64,000 nt of DNA from Limnephilus marmoratus (GCA_917880885.1 OU862919.1:55713058-55777057), one strand, 5' to 3'; positions 43,201 through 54,345 are shown, numbered from the stretch's first letter. Notes: generated by a model from the letters alone, not told the origin. A program made the numbers and translations.

Positions 43201-43789
43201 TGGAACGATGATTCTTTGAACGACTCTAAATGCAGAAAGAGGTCAAATAGACGTTAGTCAGTGAATTTATAATCTGTCATTTCAGTTTGCTTGGAGGTGG
43301 TCAGAAAAAAATTACACAGTTATTAGTGCTTTTTTTAAAACATTAACTCAACATCTACTGAAGATAGGAACTGAAAATATTAGGTAAATTTTGAAGCCCA
43401 ACTAAAGTAATTAAATAGATTCATTTACAGCAGTAATGTTAGTTATATTTTTATCTACCGTGTCCACACAAAAAAACCACGATTTCGACGGGAACTTACA
43501 TATATTTTGAACATCACTTTTTATTCTATCTCCACTGTAATTATATAAAATAAGAAATGGAGTGCACATGTCCATTGGCCAATAGAAATGCGTCATTTTG
43601 TGGACATGGTTCAAATCAGTACTCAACGCTTTCCAATATCTGCGCGCGCAACAGCTATACGCATCGGAACTTTTGAATTTGCATTTAACTTATTGTAACA
43701 TTTTCATAAATATTAAATCTCATTTAATACAATTCAGTAGAATAACAAGTTCAGTAGAATAACATACCATTAATTAATAATAATAATAA
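43201..43789. other. AT-rich DNA, no gene seen
   Basis: Nothing recognised beyond short (AATAAT)n near 43775-43800. Confidence 0.4.
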
Positions 43790-44740
43790 TATTAATAATA
43801 TTGGAGAGTTGAGCGCAGAAATAGAAGGATTTATGCTTGCCATTCAAGATAGAGTCATTAATACTAAAAATTATAGAAAGCATATAATCAAAGATATAAA
43901 TCAAATTGATGATTTATGTAGAAAATGTTTGGCTTTTCCGGAAACTATAGAACATATTATATCGGGATGTTCTATATTAGCGCCTTCCGAGTATACATTT
44001 AGGCACAATCAGGTTTTAAAAATAATTCACCAAAGTTTGGTAATTCAACATAACTTGATTGACTGCCGTAATATAGTACCATATTATGAATATGAACCAA
44101 ATTCATTTATAGAAAATGAATTTTATAAAATATATTATGATAAAACTATACTAACAGACAGAACAATTAGTCATAATAGACCTGATATAGTTTTACATGA
44201 CAAAATTAAAAAAAATAACTTATATCATTGATGTAGCTATTCCAAATTCCTGTAATATTCAAAAAACTATTTCTGAAAAAATAAGAAAATACACAGATTT
44301 AGGAAATGAGATTAAAAGAATTTGGCATTCTCGGACTATAAAAATATTGCCATTTGTTATTTCGGCCACTGGCATAATACCTAGGAATCTGATTCAAAAT
44401 TTAAGCATATTAGATTTGTCAAAGAATTTGTATATAAAAATGCAAAAATCAGTCATTTTAAATACATGTAGGATTACAAAGGATTTTTTAAATATTTATA
44501 TTGAGGGATCGGTAGGATTTATAGGTTCAATTAGAAATGCCACAGAGCCGAACCCTCTGATATGAAAATATCTGGAGTCGGTGAATTATATTCCCATTTG
44601 GTCTCTAGTAGGTTGACATGTTGTTCTTGTATTGTTTTGTATTTATAATACTTATATAGTGCAATTGCATAGCTTGGGGTTGACTAGATGATCATTTGGG
44701 GAAGTGTGTGAAAGGGTTTAGTTTTTCCTTCTTTTTTTTT
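43790..44740 (+). pseudogene. Tail of an REL-endonuclease non-LTR element (R4/Dong-like)
   Basis: 5'-truncated. The first frame (43809-44231) has GELSAEIEGFMLAIQDRVIN, CRKCLAFPETIEHIISGC (a CCHC motif) and NRPDIVLHDKIKK; a frameshift near 44200 leads to ITYIIDVAIPNSCNIQ, KYTDLGNEIKRIWHS, ILPFVISATGIIPRN (to 44565). The RPD ... IDVAIP pair resembles the PD-(D/E)XK active site of restriction-like endonucleases in R2/R4-type elements. The clade is from recollection. A 3' untranslated region with a T-rich end reaches about 44740. Confidence 0.65.
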
Positions 44741-44930
44741 GCGGAAAATTTAACCCGGACATTCAAATCTGGTGGACAAAATATTATAATATAATATTAA
44801 TATTATAATATGCAATCCCACACGTCCCATAAAGTTGTACATATTTACACAACAGATAAAGTAAAAAAAGTAAATAGAACAAACAAATATAAAAGACATA
44901 AGCGATAATAGAAATAAAATAAATAATCAA
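44741..44930. other. AT-rich spacer, no gene
   Basis: Contains a short palindromic TATTATAATATAATATTAATA-like stretch; nothing coding. Confidence 0.4.
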
Positions 44931-46147
44931 TTATAATGTAGGACGTGGTCGGGAGTGAGCTCGGGCCCAGCGCTCGCTCAGGAGTGGCGCTTGGTGCTGG
45001 AAGGCTGCGATCACCACTGTGTTATCGGAAGCCATTAGCCGCATCCTGGCTCCAGTGACCCGGTGTCTCATCAGACCGGCGGATCCGTGTAGTCCTAGCT
45101 CCGTAAACATTGAAGATGCGCTGCTGTATCTTCTGTATCCAAATATATTTCTGCAAGCATCATTATATTGGATCCGGAGTCGTTCTATTGAGCTGGTACG
45201 GTAGTGACACCATGTTTCACATGTGGTTAGTGCAAAATGCATTGAACAATGTTTTTTTTACATTGTTACTGCATTTAAAGAATCTTCGGGCAATCATATT
45301 AGACAGTATACTGATACTTCTCCGCTGTCGTTCAATATCACCGTCATCCGAGAGGTCTTCAGCAATAATGTGTCCCAAGTATTTTACATTCTTAGATGCG
45401 TTTATGTTTTTCTCATTAAGTTTTACAGGGAGCATTTTCTCGGGAATTTTTCCATGGTGGAATGCGATTAGTTCCGTCTTCTTGGGGTTGTACATCATGT
45501 TGTGGTCATTTGCATATTCTTCACAGATTTTTAATAATGTTCTCAACCTCTTGATCGACGGAGCTAGGAGAATCATGTCGTCCGCATAACTTATGTGATT
45601 TAGGCATAAATTATTAATACGACAGCCCGCCCTGGTGTCCAGGCGAGATAATTCGTCCATGTATACATTGAACAGGATTGGGGACATACACCCTCCTTGC
45701 CTTACTCCTGATCGCAAACATATCGGTTGGGAGTACGTACTTGCCCGCCCACCGTACAACGTTTTCCTGCTGAGAGTGCCATCGGAATAGTGTGTTGATA
45801 TACATAGTAGGTATATTTCTAGCTTCCAATTTCTCCCATAAGGTTTTATGACAGACCCTGTCAAACGCTTTGCTCAGATCTAAGAAGCATCCGTAAACAG
45901 TAGTTTTTCGATTCTTGTAATATTCTACTATTTGCTTAGCTGAGTATATTGCCATATTAGTGGATAATCTGTACTTAAAGCCCATCTGATTGTATTTAGA
46001 ATTGAGTTTACCTTCTATTTCAATCAGAATTACCCTTTCAAATAGTCTTGAAATTAAAGTTGCCAGGGATATTGGCCGGTAATTGCTGGAGTTAGTCATA
46101 TCGGGCTTTCCTGATTTCAGGATCGGGGTTATAATGGTTTTTGTCAT
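44931..46147 (-). pseudogene. Non-LTR reverse transcriptase, 5'-truncated and frameshifted
   Basis: Minus-strand order: 46147-45614 (TKTIITPILKSGKPDMT, SNYRPISLATLISRLFERVI, YGCFLDLSKAFDRVCHKTLW), then 45864-45217 (CLRSGVRQGGCMSPILFNVY, SYADDMILLAPS, NVKYLGHIIAEDLSDDGDIE) and 45242-44931 (ETWCHYRTSSIERLRIQYND). Frameshifts lie near 45800 and 45230. There is no endonuclease. The clade was not assigned. Confidence 0.7.
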
Positions 46148-46440
46148 TGCACTCGATAAATGGTTGTGTTTGAGGATTGCATTGAACAGAATGTTTAGTA
46201 GTTAATTGATACTTTAGTATGTTATGTAAAAAAACTTGCATAATGGTATCTGTTTTGAACGTGAATTGCAACATTGTATTCGGTGCAGAAATCGTCATAA
46301 AACGGCAAAAGCTTTTAATTGTTCTGTGATTTCTTAAGCACATGTAAAAATGTACACTATAAAAAAACACACAATTTCGTGTTGTTACAAAACATGTTTA
46401 TAACAACAACAAAAAATTGATGATAACAAAAAATCTATTA

Positions 46441-46676
46441 GGGCCTGTTGTTTCACAGAATGTAAACAATTAATCAAATTTCAAAGTTAATTTTCAGGTT
46501 GAAAGTTCTATTCAAGATCTATTAATATTTCAGTTTCGTGAAACATCTAGTTTATATTGAAATAATGATGGAACTTGAATGGAGCTTTCACAGAACTCGA
46601 AAATTATCGAAATTTGATTATTGAAATTTGATGAATTGTTCTCTGAATTTGACAAACTCTGTGAAACAACTGGCCC
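46441..46676. mobile_element. Harbinger-type MITE, 236 bp, TTA duplication
   Basis: Ends GGGCCTGTTGTTTCACAGA and the inverse of GGGCCAGTTGTTTCACAGAG; TTA flanks both sides (46438-46440 and 46677-46679). The interior is a loose palindrome. Typical of PIF/Harbinger MITEs. Confidence 0.85.
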
Positions 46677-46754
46677 TTAACATCCATAAAAACAACGAGT
46701 GGAAAGAATGCTTCAGCCGCTTTCTTATTTCCTTGTCATCTCCAATTATATCAT

Positions 46755-47000
46755 ATTACGTTTTTTGGTAGAATTAATATTCGGGAAATATTATTTTTTT
46801 TTATTTAAATAAAACATACAACGTAGTTGCATTCCCATGAGTTATCAAAACTCATTAAGGGAACGCCAATTGGTACTATTGAAAAGTTAAACCCAACCCA
46901 ACCCAATATGCAGTTATAAAGGGTCAATAAATCTTTTAAACCGTTTATTTAAGTATTAAAACATTACAACTGCATTCTTGCACTGCTCTGCACTGTTTTA
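46755..47000 (-). repeat. Inverted copy of the 43065-43200 repeat with extra insert
   Basis: See 42835-43200. The extra segment lies at about 46790-46915. Confidence 0.55.
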
Positions 47001-47201
47001 AAAAAAAAACAAAAATTGGCGGTACAATCCAATCCGATTTACATGCAATTTTTACTATTTAACCAAAACTACTCTGCAGATTGGCCAACTGTGGGCCTTG
47101 GCTGAATAGATAACCCATTTGAATTTAAAACAGATAAAATAGAGTGCGGAAAAAAGTAGACTGTACCCGTGTAACGCAATATGTAAATGTATAATCCTGA
47201 T

Positions 47202-47213
47202 ATGTCTAGAAAT
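47202..47213 (+). repeat. Target-site duplication of RTE-like element, left
   Basis: ATGTCTAGAAAT here equals 48815-48826 exactly. Confidence 0.85.
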
Positions 47214-48791
47214 GTACCAACTCCAATTCCGGACGAGCTAAATAGTGATGAAACAACGAGAGCGCCATCAATTGCAGAAATAAGGGCTGCCCTAAAGAAA
47301 CTGAAAAACAATAAAACTCCGGGAGGAGATAATATCCCTGCAGAGCTCTATAAATATGGAAACGAACAACTGAAGAACCTGCTACACAATCTCATTGTGA
47401 AAATATGGACCGCTGAAAAAGTACCAGAAGAATGGAAAACTAGCATAATATGCCCCATACATAAAAAGGGAGACAAATTGAAGTGTGAAAATCACAGAGG
47501 AATATCGTTACTTAGTACAGCGTATAAAATTTTCACAATGATTTTGAAAGAAAGACTAGAATATTACTCAGAAAACTTACTAGGAGAATATCAGGCAGGG
47601 TTCAGAAGGGGGAGATCCACCACTGATCAACTCTTCACTACTCGACAAATCCTGACAAAATGCTGGGAATTCGATATAGATATATACCAACTATTTGTTG
47701 ACTTCAAACAGGCGTATGACAGTATAGATAGGGAGAAAATATATGAAATACTCCTCAATTTTGGAATACCGCCCAAAATAGTCAAGCTTGTAAAAGCAAC
47801 AATGGTCGGATCACGGTGTCGAGTAAGGATAGGAGGTGAAACAACGGAGGATTTTAACGTTTCCCAGGGGCTGAAACAAGGTGATGGCTTAGCACCCACC
47901 CTTTTCAATATTGTACTGGAGCACGTCGTGAGGAAGACAATGATCAGTACCGACTTAAACATCTGCTACAGAAGCAATCAAATAGTTGGCTACGCAGATG
48001 ACCTTAACATTGTCGGAAGATCCCTACAGGCTGTAAGAGAAGTGTTTGACCCTTTGGAGACTGCGGCAAGAGAGGTGGGTTTGCAAATCAATGAAAATAA
48101 AACAAAAATCATGATGCAAACTAGAACCCCTCACCGCAGAATAAAAGACAAAGTGAAATTCAAAGACAATTATAATTTCGAAGTGGTCGAAGAGTTTACC
48201 TACCTGGGCTCCATCATAACGCAGGACAATGAAGACCCAGTAGAAGTAAGAAAGCGCATTACAGCCGCTAACAAAACTTACTTCGCGTTGCTGCCAGTGT
48301 TCAAATCTCGAAACGTCCATAGGAAAACCAAAATAACCTTATATAAAACAATTATCAGAACGGTCTTGGCCTATGGATGTGAGGCGGGAACACTGACAGC
48401 AAAGTCAGCGGAACGGCTGGACATCTTCGAAAGAAAGGTACTTCGAAGAATCTTAGGAGCGGTGCGAGAGGGAGAGGCATGGAGAATCCGCCACAATAAT
48501 GAGCTCTATGATATTTACCAAGCTCCCAGACTCTCCACCCATTTAAGACTCCAAAGATTAAGATGGGCCGGACATGTGCACCGAATGCCAAGCACACGAG
48601 TACCGAAGAAGGTTCTGACAGGACACCCGGGAGGTAAACGAAAGGCGGGCAGACCTAGACTGAGATGGGAGGATGATGTCAGGAAGGATGCAAGAGGATT
48701 ACTCCATGTTGCAGATTGGAAGAAGACGGCCGAGGACAGAGGGCGGTGGAGGCTTATTTTGAAGGAGGCCAAGGCTCGAAATGGGCTGTAG
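47214..48791 (+). CDS. RTE-like reverse transcriptase (partial)
   Basis: An uninterrupted frame of more than 520 codons to TAG at 48789-48791. The frame also opens at an upstream ATG at 47187, but the first nine codons lie in flanking DNA, so the natural N-terminus is absent. Motifs: NNKTPGGDNIPAELYKYG, ICPIHKKGDKL, NHRGISLLSTAYKIFTMILK, YQAGFRRGRSTTDQLFTTRQ, LFVDFKQAYDSIDR, QGLKQGDGLAPTLFNIVL, active site VGYADDLNIVG, FTYLGSIITQDN, and the C-terminal RWAGHVHRMP and GRPRLRWEDDVRKDARGLL. No stops or frameshifts; no endonuclease. Confidence 0.8.
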   Translation, partial: VPTPIPDELNSDETTRAPSIAEIRAALKKLKNNKTPGGDNIPAELYKYGNEQLKNLLHNLIVKIWTAEKVPEEWKTSIICPIHKKGDKLKCENHRGISLLSTAYKIFTMILKERLEYYSENLLGEYQAGFRRGRSTTDQLFTTRQILTKCWEFDIDIYQLFVDFKQAYDSIDREKIYEILLNFGIPPKIVKLVKATMVGSRCRVRIGGETTEDFNVSQGLKQGDGLAPTLFNIVLEHVVRKTMISTDLNICYRSNQIVGYADDLNIVGRSLQAVREVFDPLETAAREVGLQINENKTKIMMQTRTPHRRIKDKVKFKDNYNFEVVEEFTYLGSIITQDNEDPVEVRKRITAANKTYFALLPVFKSRNVHRKTKITLYKTIIRTVLAYGCEAGTLTAKSAERLDIFERKVLRRILGAVREGEAWRIRHNNELYDIYQAPRLSTHLRLQRLRWAGHVHRMPSTRVPKKVLTGHPGGKRKAGRPRLRWEDDVRKDARGLLHVADWKKTAEDRGRWRLILKEAKARNGL

Positions 48792-48814
48792 CGCCATTGA
48801 AGAAGAAGAAGAAG
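47214..48814 (+). mobile_element. 5'-truncated RTE-like retrotransposon with open RT frame
   Basis: Element sequence begins directly after the left 12-bp duplication and ends in a GAAGAAGAAGAAGAAG repeat tail before the right duplication. A short-repeat 3' tail and no poly-A is a trait of RTE-like elements. The endonuclease half is missing. Confidence 0.8.
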
Positions 48815-48826
48815 ATGTCTAGAAAT

Positions 48827-49284
48827 TGTTACATGTAAAAAAAAGACTGACTTAGACGACAGTGCAGTAGTAAGACTTATTTGCCATCATGAAAATGGAT
48901 GATTTGTTGCATGAATTTTCCGTACATTTCTACAAATACACTAGCTACAATTCATATGACCAATCTTAAGTGTATTAAGCCTTTTTATGGGTGAATTCAT
49001 TCCTTGCCGTTACGGAAACGGGCAACGTAACAGAAATGGTATTTCCTTCATATTTGCCCAGAAAAGGGCAAAGAAATATAAAAGGTATTTCCTTCAAAGC
49101 ATTGTTTTGCGGACGAATCACACCAACACCCCCCCCCCCCCCCCCCTCCCAGGGGGGTAGTACAGCCCATTTTTATAATCACTGTTCTAATGTATTTGAG
49201 CCGCCATGAAATTCATCATCTCAAATGGTGAATCCTTGTTCCGAAACCTGATACTAACTTATTGCAAAATCAGGGCCTCAATCC
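48827..49284. other. No gene; poly-C tract
   Basis: A run of about 18 C followed by TCCCAGGGGGG lies at 49129-49157. Nothing coding. Confidence 0.5.
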
Positions 49285-49645
49285 ACATTTCGTCGAAAGT
49301 TATTCTTGCGATCGTACAGGGCGGTTACAATGAGAAAGATTATTCTCCGTACCAGCTTTTTAAAATTATAACTCAATATCCATTTTATTTCATTCCAAAT
49401 TTGCTTTAATTTATACCTTCATCCAAAAATGCTGAAAGGCGTGATGATAAAACTATTAAAATAATGTACTTTTTGTAATTATTTTCTGATTATTTATGAG
49501 TATTTATCATTTTTCAATAATGTCTATGTAAAATAAGAATGTTAAAAATCTGAAATATATTAGTTTGTAAGTGCGCAAATAAATACACAAACGGACCAAT
49601 TTTCGTCAAGAAACACATGTACGTGGATATTTTTAATGATTTTCT
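49285..49645 (-). repeat. Inverted copy of the 7195-7570 repeat
   Basis: From CCACATTTCGTCGAAAGTT through AAACACATGTACGT the sequence is a close reverse complement of about 7195-7570. No coding or terminal structure recognised. Confidence 0.65.
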
Positions 49646-49649
49646 TTTT

Positions 49650-49970
49650 CCGGTCACCAAAATCAGTATTTTCGACATGTTTCTAAAACACAGTTTTCTT
49701 CGTCAGAATTCTCCGTCAGAGAAATAGAGATTATATGGTGGTGTCAAGGTAATTTGTTCGTATGTAGTAATTAGTAATTTGTCAAACTGTTTTATTAAAA
49801 AAAAACAATTCCAAACTTTTCTGAACACAAATTACTTTGTATATCACCACTCACAACTATAAAATCATTGTTATCGACATGTTTCAAAAACAAAGTTTTC
49901 TTCTTCAGAGAAATAGAGATTATATGGTGTTGTCAAAGTAATTTGTTTTCATTTAATTAAAAATGACGCC
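49650..49970 (-). mobile_element. Penelope-like terminal sequences, two tandem copies
   Basis: On the minus strand both have GAAGAAAACT...GAAACATGTCGA(T/A)AA, the layout CTGAAGAAG-stem-GAAACATGT(T/C)G seen in the Penelope-like element at 57405-59095. Copies at about 49665-49750 and 49870-49945 share GAGAAATAGAGATTATATGG. Terminal pieces only; assignment inferred. Confidence 0.5.
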
Positions 49971-50998
49971 ACAAAGTGTATTTGCTAAGTTTGAAGAACC
50001 AAACTTTTCTATTTCCGATAGATCGCCATTAGTATAACATCTAATACAATTTTCGTGTTTTCTCATTACAGATTAAAATCTATTTTCCCTACTTTGAATA
50101 GTACGAATAACAAACCTTATGAAAAGTATAACCGTTCCGTCGAGTTGATGAAAACACTTACTAACGAGAGGAAAGTAGTTATTCTGAGAAGATAGAGCTG
50201 CTCGTCTGCTAAGTCTTCTTAGATAGTTTCGCTAAGCCTTCGCTTCGATGGTCCAGATAGCCGCTATTAAAAGGAAATCTCCCAAGTCTTTCATACTCGT
50301 TATATCTTATGTGTGCATATTATGCATGCATCTGGCTTTTGATGCCAGAATCAACTGACTTTTACGTAACAAACGAGCAGAAATGTTTTTAATAATAGTA
50401 TAAATTGATATACTCTACATTCACGTTCACGTTCATGTTGCGAAACTTCAGGGTATGATAATAACACTTTATTGAAATGATTATTATGAAACTATTTTTT
50501 CGTCTTAATGCAGCATAACCACAGCTTGGTAATGGCCTTGAATGCAGAAACAGCTATCACAATAGTAACAACTAAAAATCTAGCAGTATTTTATAATAAC
50601 GCTATAAAATATTATTTTATTTTAATTTAAAAAATAAATTTAACGTTGATATGGTTTAACCCCTATCTCCCTGATATTTTGCAAACAAGAACTAATACGA
50701 ATTAGAAAAATAACCACACGAAAGATCTTTTTCACAGAATTTTTTCGGAAGGTTTTTTTTCTGCGTTTGCACGAGCCCCCTGGAGTATCGCGGTATTTTT
50801 TAATGTGTGTATTTTTTAAAGTCTGAAGGAAGTTGGGAAGGAAATGAAGTGGAGAAGAGGAATGTAAGGAATTACCTTGCCTAGAACAAGAAGCATTCAT
50901 AGAGCCGTAGACAGTACTATTTCGTTGCTCGTTTGTCACTAATGAACATCGTGAACATAATTCAAATTGAATTTCAACTTTATCAACATTTTGAACAC
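49971..50998. other. AT-rich DNA, no convincing gene
   Basis: Minus-strand frame at 50640-51005 (121 codons) has no recognisable motif and overlaps the edge of a SINE; not called. Confidence 0.4.
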
Positions 50999-51297
50999 CG
51001 CACAAGAGTCCTAACTTCTACCAATAGTCTGGAGGTCGTGAGACCTCGGCATTCCCAACTATGATATGTTATGAGGGTGAAGGTAGTGGGGAGAGGAAGG
51101 AGATGGAGGAGAGTAAGATGGTAAAGTACCTGGTTATTCAGATCAGGTCACCAAACACGGTTAAAGTCATTTCAAGCTACGTTTCTGAATGGTGGTCTTG
51201 TTCAAGGGTTATTCTAAAAGTTCCTTCAACTCTCTAACGTGCCACAAATATGCCATATTTATAGATACGATTTGTTTCACAAATTAATCATTTACAA
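50999..51297 (-). mobile_element. SINE T, minus copy
   Basis: Body matches other T copies (GATCAGGTCACCAAACACGG, GAATGGTGGTCTTG). The tRNA head is degraded or absent. Confidence 0.65.
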
Positions 51298-51304
51298 TAG
51301 TATG

Positions 51305-51595
51305 GGCTGTTTGGGCTGCATGGCAGGTCGGATCTGGAGAAAGTGGTTGAGGGAGTCCCTTTGACTTCTCCAGCCTTACTCTATCGGAACATCGCCTTGC
51401 ACCGCAGTGGGAGGAATAGATTCATATATCCGCTCTCCTGGACACGCTGACCTCCAGATTTCCTCCAGATTTCTATCTACCCCTATTACCCCTTTCCTTC
51501 TCAGAAGTTCTTCTCCTCCCTTTCCCTAAAATGACCCTCCACATAGCATCCCCAAAGAAGAGATAGGCAGTATGTTGAGCGATTGTAAAAAAAGG
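51305..51595 (+). repeat. Family F repeat, partial
   Basis: Body and damaged 3' hairpin (CCCTCCACATAGCATCCCCA), then GTAAAAAAA. Confidence 0.6.
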
Positions 51596-51710
51596 TCTCC
51601 CCCGTACCCGTGAACCCGGGTTATTCTGCTGAGTCACTTGGGGTGACCTGTGGCAGAGGTGTTGATAATCCAGTACTCATATCCGCCTTCCAAATTACTG
51701 ATACTACCTA
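51596..51710 (-). repeat. Family F fragment, 5' end
   Basis: Minus-sense GTGAACCCGGGTTATTCTG through GTTGATAATCC and the CCTTCCAAATTACTG end. Tail-to-tail with the previous F copy. Confidence 0.55.
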
Positions 51711-51715
51711 TTGAC

Positions 51716-52106
51716 GGCCGGCGTGGTCAAGGGGTAAGGCCCTTGACTCGCAATTCGAAGGTCGTGGGATCGAATCCCGGCGTGGGCAAATAAATTTTAT
51801 TTGACTAATTTGGGTTATTTCACAATTATTTCATTTAAAAATAATACTTTGCGTCACGTTCCAGAGTGGAAGATACTTTCAGTATCGCCCTGGAAGACCA
51901 CCATTCAGAATTGAAACGTTGCTAGAAATGGCTTTAACCGTGTTTGGTGACCAGATCTGAATAGCCAGGTAATTCCTCGCCTTCCTTTTCCCCATCTCCT
52001 TCCCCTCCCCACCACCTTCAGCGTCACAATATACCCCATAGTCATGTCATAGTCTCACTGTCTCCAGACGGGAGCATTTGGGTCACTTGTGCGGTATGCA
52101 CATAAA
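51716..52106 (+). mobile_element. SINE T, best copy with tRNA-like head
   Basis: Head 51716-51788 resembles a tRNA gene: A box TGGTCAAGGGG (51724-51734) and B box GGGATCGAATCCC (51766-51778), with partly pairing acceptor ends GCCGGCG/CGTGGGC. The body follows AATAAATTTTATTTGACTAA and ends near CTTGTGCGGTATGCAC. This copy shows that the family is tRNA-derived and transcribed by RNA polymerase III in principle. Confidence 0.8.
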
Positions 52107-52192
52107 TATGACATAAAAAATTGTGCACACGAATAAATATTTTAAAATGAGACATTTTTTCCAATCCATCTGAATATTACTCGTTTTTTTCA

Positions 52193-52432
52193 TGAATACC
52201 GCACAAGAGTCCTAATTGCTCCCGTCTGGAGCCAGTGGAACTATGGCATCCCCAATTGGGTTTTGTTGTGAGTTATTGGGAAGGCGAAGAGACAGAGAAG
52301 AGGAAGGTGGGGAGGTACCCGGCTATTCAGATCTGGTCACTAAACACGGCTAAAGCCATTTCAAGCAACGTTTCAATTCTGCATGGTGGTCTTACACCAG
52401 GGCAATACTGAGAGTATCTTCCACTCTAATGG
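52193..52432 (-). mobile_element. SINE T, inverted partner of 51716-52106
   Basis: Starts with CCGCACAAGAGTCC and runs to TCTTCCACTCT; tail-to-tail with the previous copy with about 85 bases between them. Confidence 0.7.
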
Positions 52433-52985
52433 CCGTAAAATACGATTTAAAAACAAAAAAGCAAAATATTTAAAAAAAATATAACAAATTGTTTATTCAT
52501 GTATGTAGGTATCTACTTTATTCCTACTGTGTTTACGCATTTCACTTGTATCTATTTATGTTTATGCACTTCGATATACAAATTACAAATAACGACTACT
52601 AATTAAAATTCTGGAAGCGAGAATTCAACATTTATTTATTTATAAGTTCATGTTCAATTGATTTACTTGAGAAGATACATTAGGTCACCATACTAGGCAG
52701 CTGCCTGTATCATTGATGAAGATGAAGTCTGAACCATACTGCAGCCCTAGCTCCGCGTAAGCTAGCAGGTACATGAAACCCGGCTTGCGGTGGAACGAAA
52801 TCTAGTTCCAAAAACGTCCGCTCGCGAGCGCTGATATGTGAGCACTAAAGTCGGAATCGGAATTTGGATTTGCTGGTTATGTCCTCTTTTAACGAGCAAA
52901 CTTAAAACTAGTTTTATGTTAAAGTTAAACTTAAAGCTCGTTAATGATACGGACGTGTCGAAACCGGTCGCAAAAATTTTTTAAA
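52433..52985. other. AT-rich DNA, no gene
   Basis: No family recognised. Confidence 0.4.
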
Positions 52986-52989
52986 TTAA

Positions 52990-53210
52990 AGTAAAAAATG
53001 TACATTGAAAATTAAAACTCTTCAAAACAAAAATTAAAACTTTTAATTAGTGTTGGGTTGATCTAGTAGTTGTTTTATTTGTGATTTAAAGGCTTTATAG
53101 TTTTCTTCGGATTTGATTCTATTCTCTGGGAGGGCATTAAAAAATTTTATGCCTTGATAAGTATAATGTTGTTGAAAAGCACTCGTTTTAAATTAAGGGA
53201 TTTCTAGGTT
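52990..53210 (-). pseudogene. Non-LTR reverse-transcriptase tail
   Basis: Minus-strand reading gives TSAFQQHYTYQGIKFFNALP, ENRIKSEENYKAFKSQIKQ and LLDQPNT before a stop near 53050, the usual CR1/Jockey C-terminus (compare 449-820). Confidence 0.6.
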
Positions 53211-53229
53211 ACCACGTGATCTTGATCGG

Positions 53230-53385
53230 TTACTTATTTTTGTCGTTTCTTTGACTCGTTCTTGTGTTCAACATGTTGAATGATTTTCCGGCCTCTGTGT
53301 TTCCTCCTTCCTACAACATGGGTCTCTTCAAAACCAATGTTCATTCCTTCCTCTCCTCATAAAGACCCTCCACACAACTTTAGGA
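53230..53385 (+). pseudogene. LINE family L fragment
   Basis: Encodes FFDSFLCSTC-like and NMGLFKTNVHSFLSS-like segments and the start of the 3' hairpin (CCCTCCACACA), where it joins a minus-sense F fragment (53386-53460). Confidence 0.55.
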
Positions 53386-53460
53386 AAGGAAGGAGAGGAA
53401 GTTCTGAGGTATTAGGGATGGATAGGAACTGGGGGTCAGAATGTCTTTGAGTAACGGACG
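53386..53460 (-). repeat. Family F fragment
   Basis: AGGAAAGGAAGGAGAGGAAG and GGATAGGAACTGGGGGTCAG match the F body near its hairpin. Confidence 0.5.
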
Positions 53461-53869
53461 TATAGAGGGGGTGTTTTACGTGTTTAAAGGTGTAAGGTGT
53501 ATGGTAAAGCAAATAAGCAAGATAAGCGACCTCCTAGTTAAGTATGGTCCTGTTTTCATTAATTTTAGGCAGCATCGCGTTCATTGGTCAAAATATTGCA
53601 CATATATTTTTTTATGTTCTCCAAATTGACCTTGAAAAAATCACATCTTTGCGATTCTTTTAAAGACATAAAGAAACCATCCCTTAATTATATACAATTC
53701 TTAGTGTTCTTTAAAGTTGTCTTGACAGAAGCAAATTTCCGTGATATCTTGAACGAAACTATTCCTTTGTTAAGAATATTATGAACTGAATATACAATTT
53801 GGCTGTCCTGAAACGGGTATTCTGCCCAGTTGGACAGACAAATGATCACATTGTAATGTATTGTAATAT

Positions 53870-54345
53870 ATATGCATATTTATTTATTTATTTATTGTTT
53901 TGGAACATTTACAGAGTATTATCATAAAAAAAGTCATTAGATAAGCATATGTAGATGTTAATATGTAGATGTTAATAGTCCACTTAAAAATGTTCACAGT
54001 TTAATAGAAGTTAACAGAAATTAGAAATAGCATAAAATGTAAATAAAATAAATAAATAAATAAAATATTTTCGTATCGGTGATCAATGAACCGGTGTATG
54101 CAATTTGTAGCCATAAGTTGTTTTTAATTGTTTGTCTAGCTTGTAGTTTTTTAGATTTTAGAAATGTATTACAAGTTTGTACAGCGCCCTTGAGGTGATT
54201 TTTCACAAAACCGGCGCTATGTATATCATCCAACCATGATATACACATAGCGATTATTATTATTATTATTTGTCGGTACAAGTTTATTAACAAATTACAA
54301 CAGACACATAATTCCATTCCATAAAAATGAATGTGAAGGGCGAAC
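53870..54345. repeat. Two LINE/SINE 3' ends with simple-repeat tails
   Basis: TTTATTTATTTATTTATTG at 53877 and AATAAATAAATAAATAAA at 54045 resemble CR1-type simple-repeat ends. GTACAGCGCCCTTGAGGTGA at about 54179 recurs inverted at about 60420. Family assignment is weak. Confidence 0.35.

Noticed and set aside
46910..46925. Telomere-type repeat (CCCAA)n
   Set aside because: Only three units of CCCAA, not the insect TTAGG motif, and inside a dispersed repeat.
50640..51005. 121-codon minus-strand open frame
   Set aside because: No recognisable motif, overlaps the edge of a SINE T copy, and frames of this length are expected in repeats.
51716..51788. A functional tRNA gene
   Set aside because: A and B boxes are good but the anticodon stem does not pair properly and the sequence continues into a repeated SINE body; it is a tRNA-derived SINE head.
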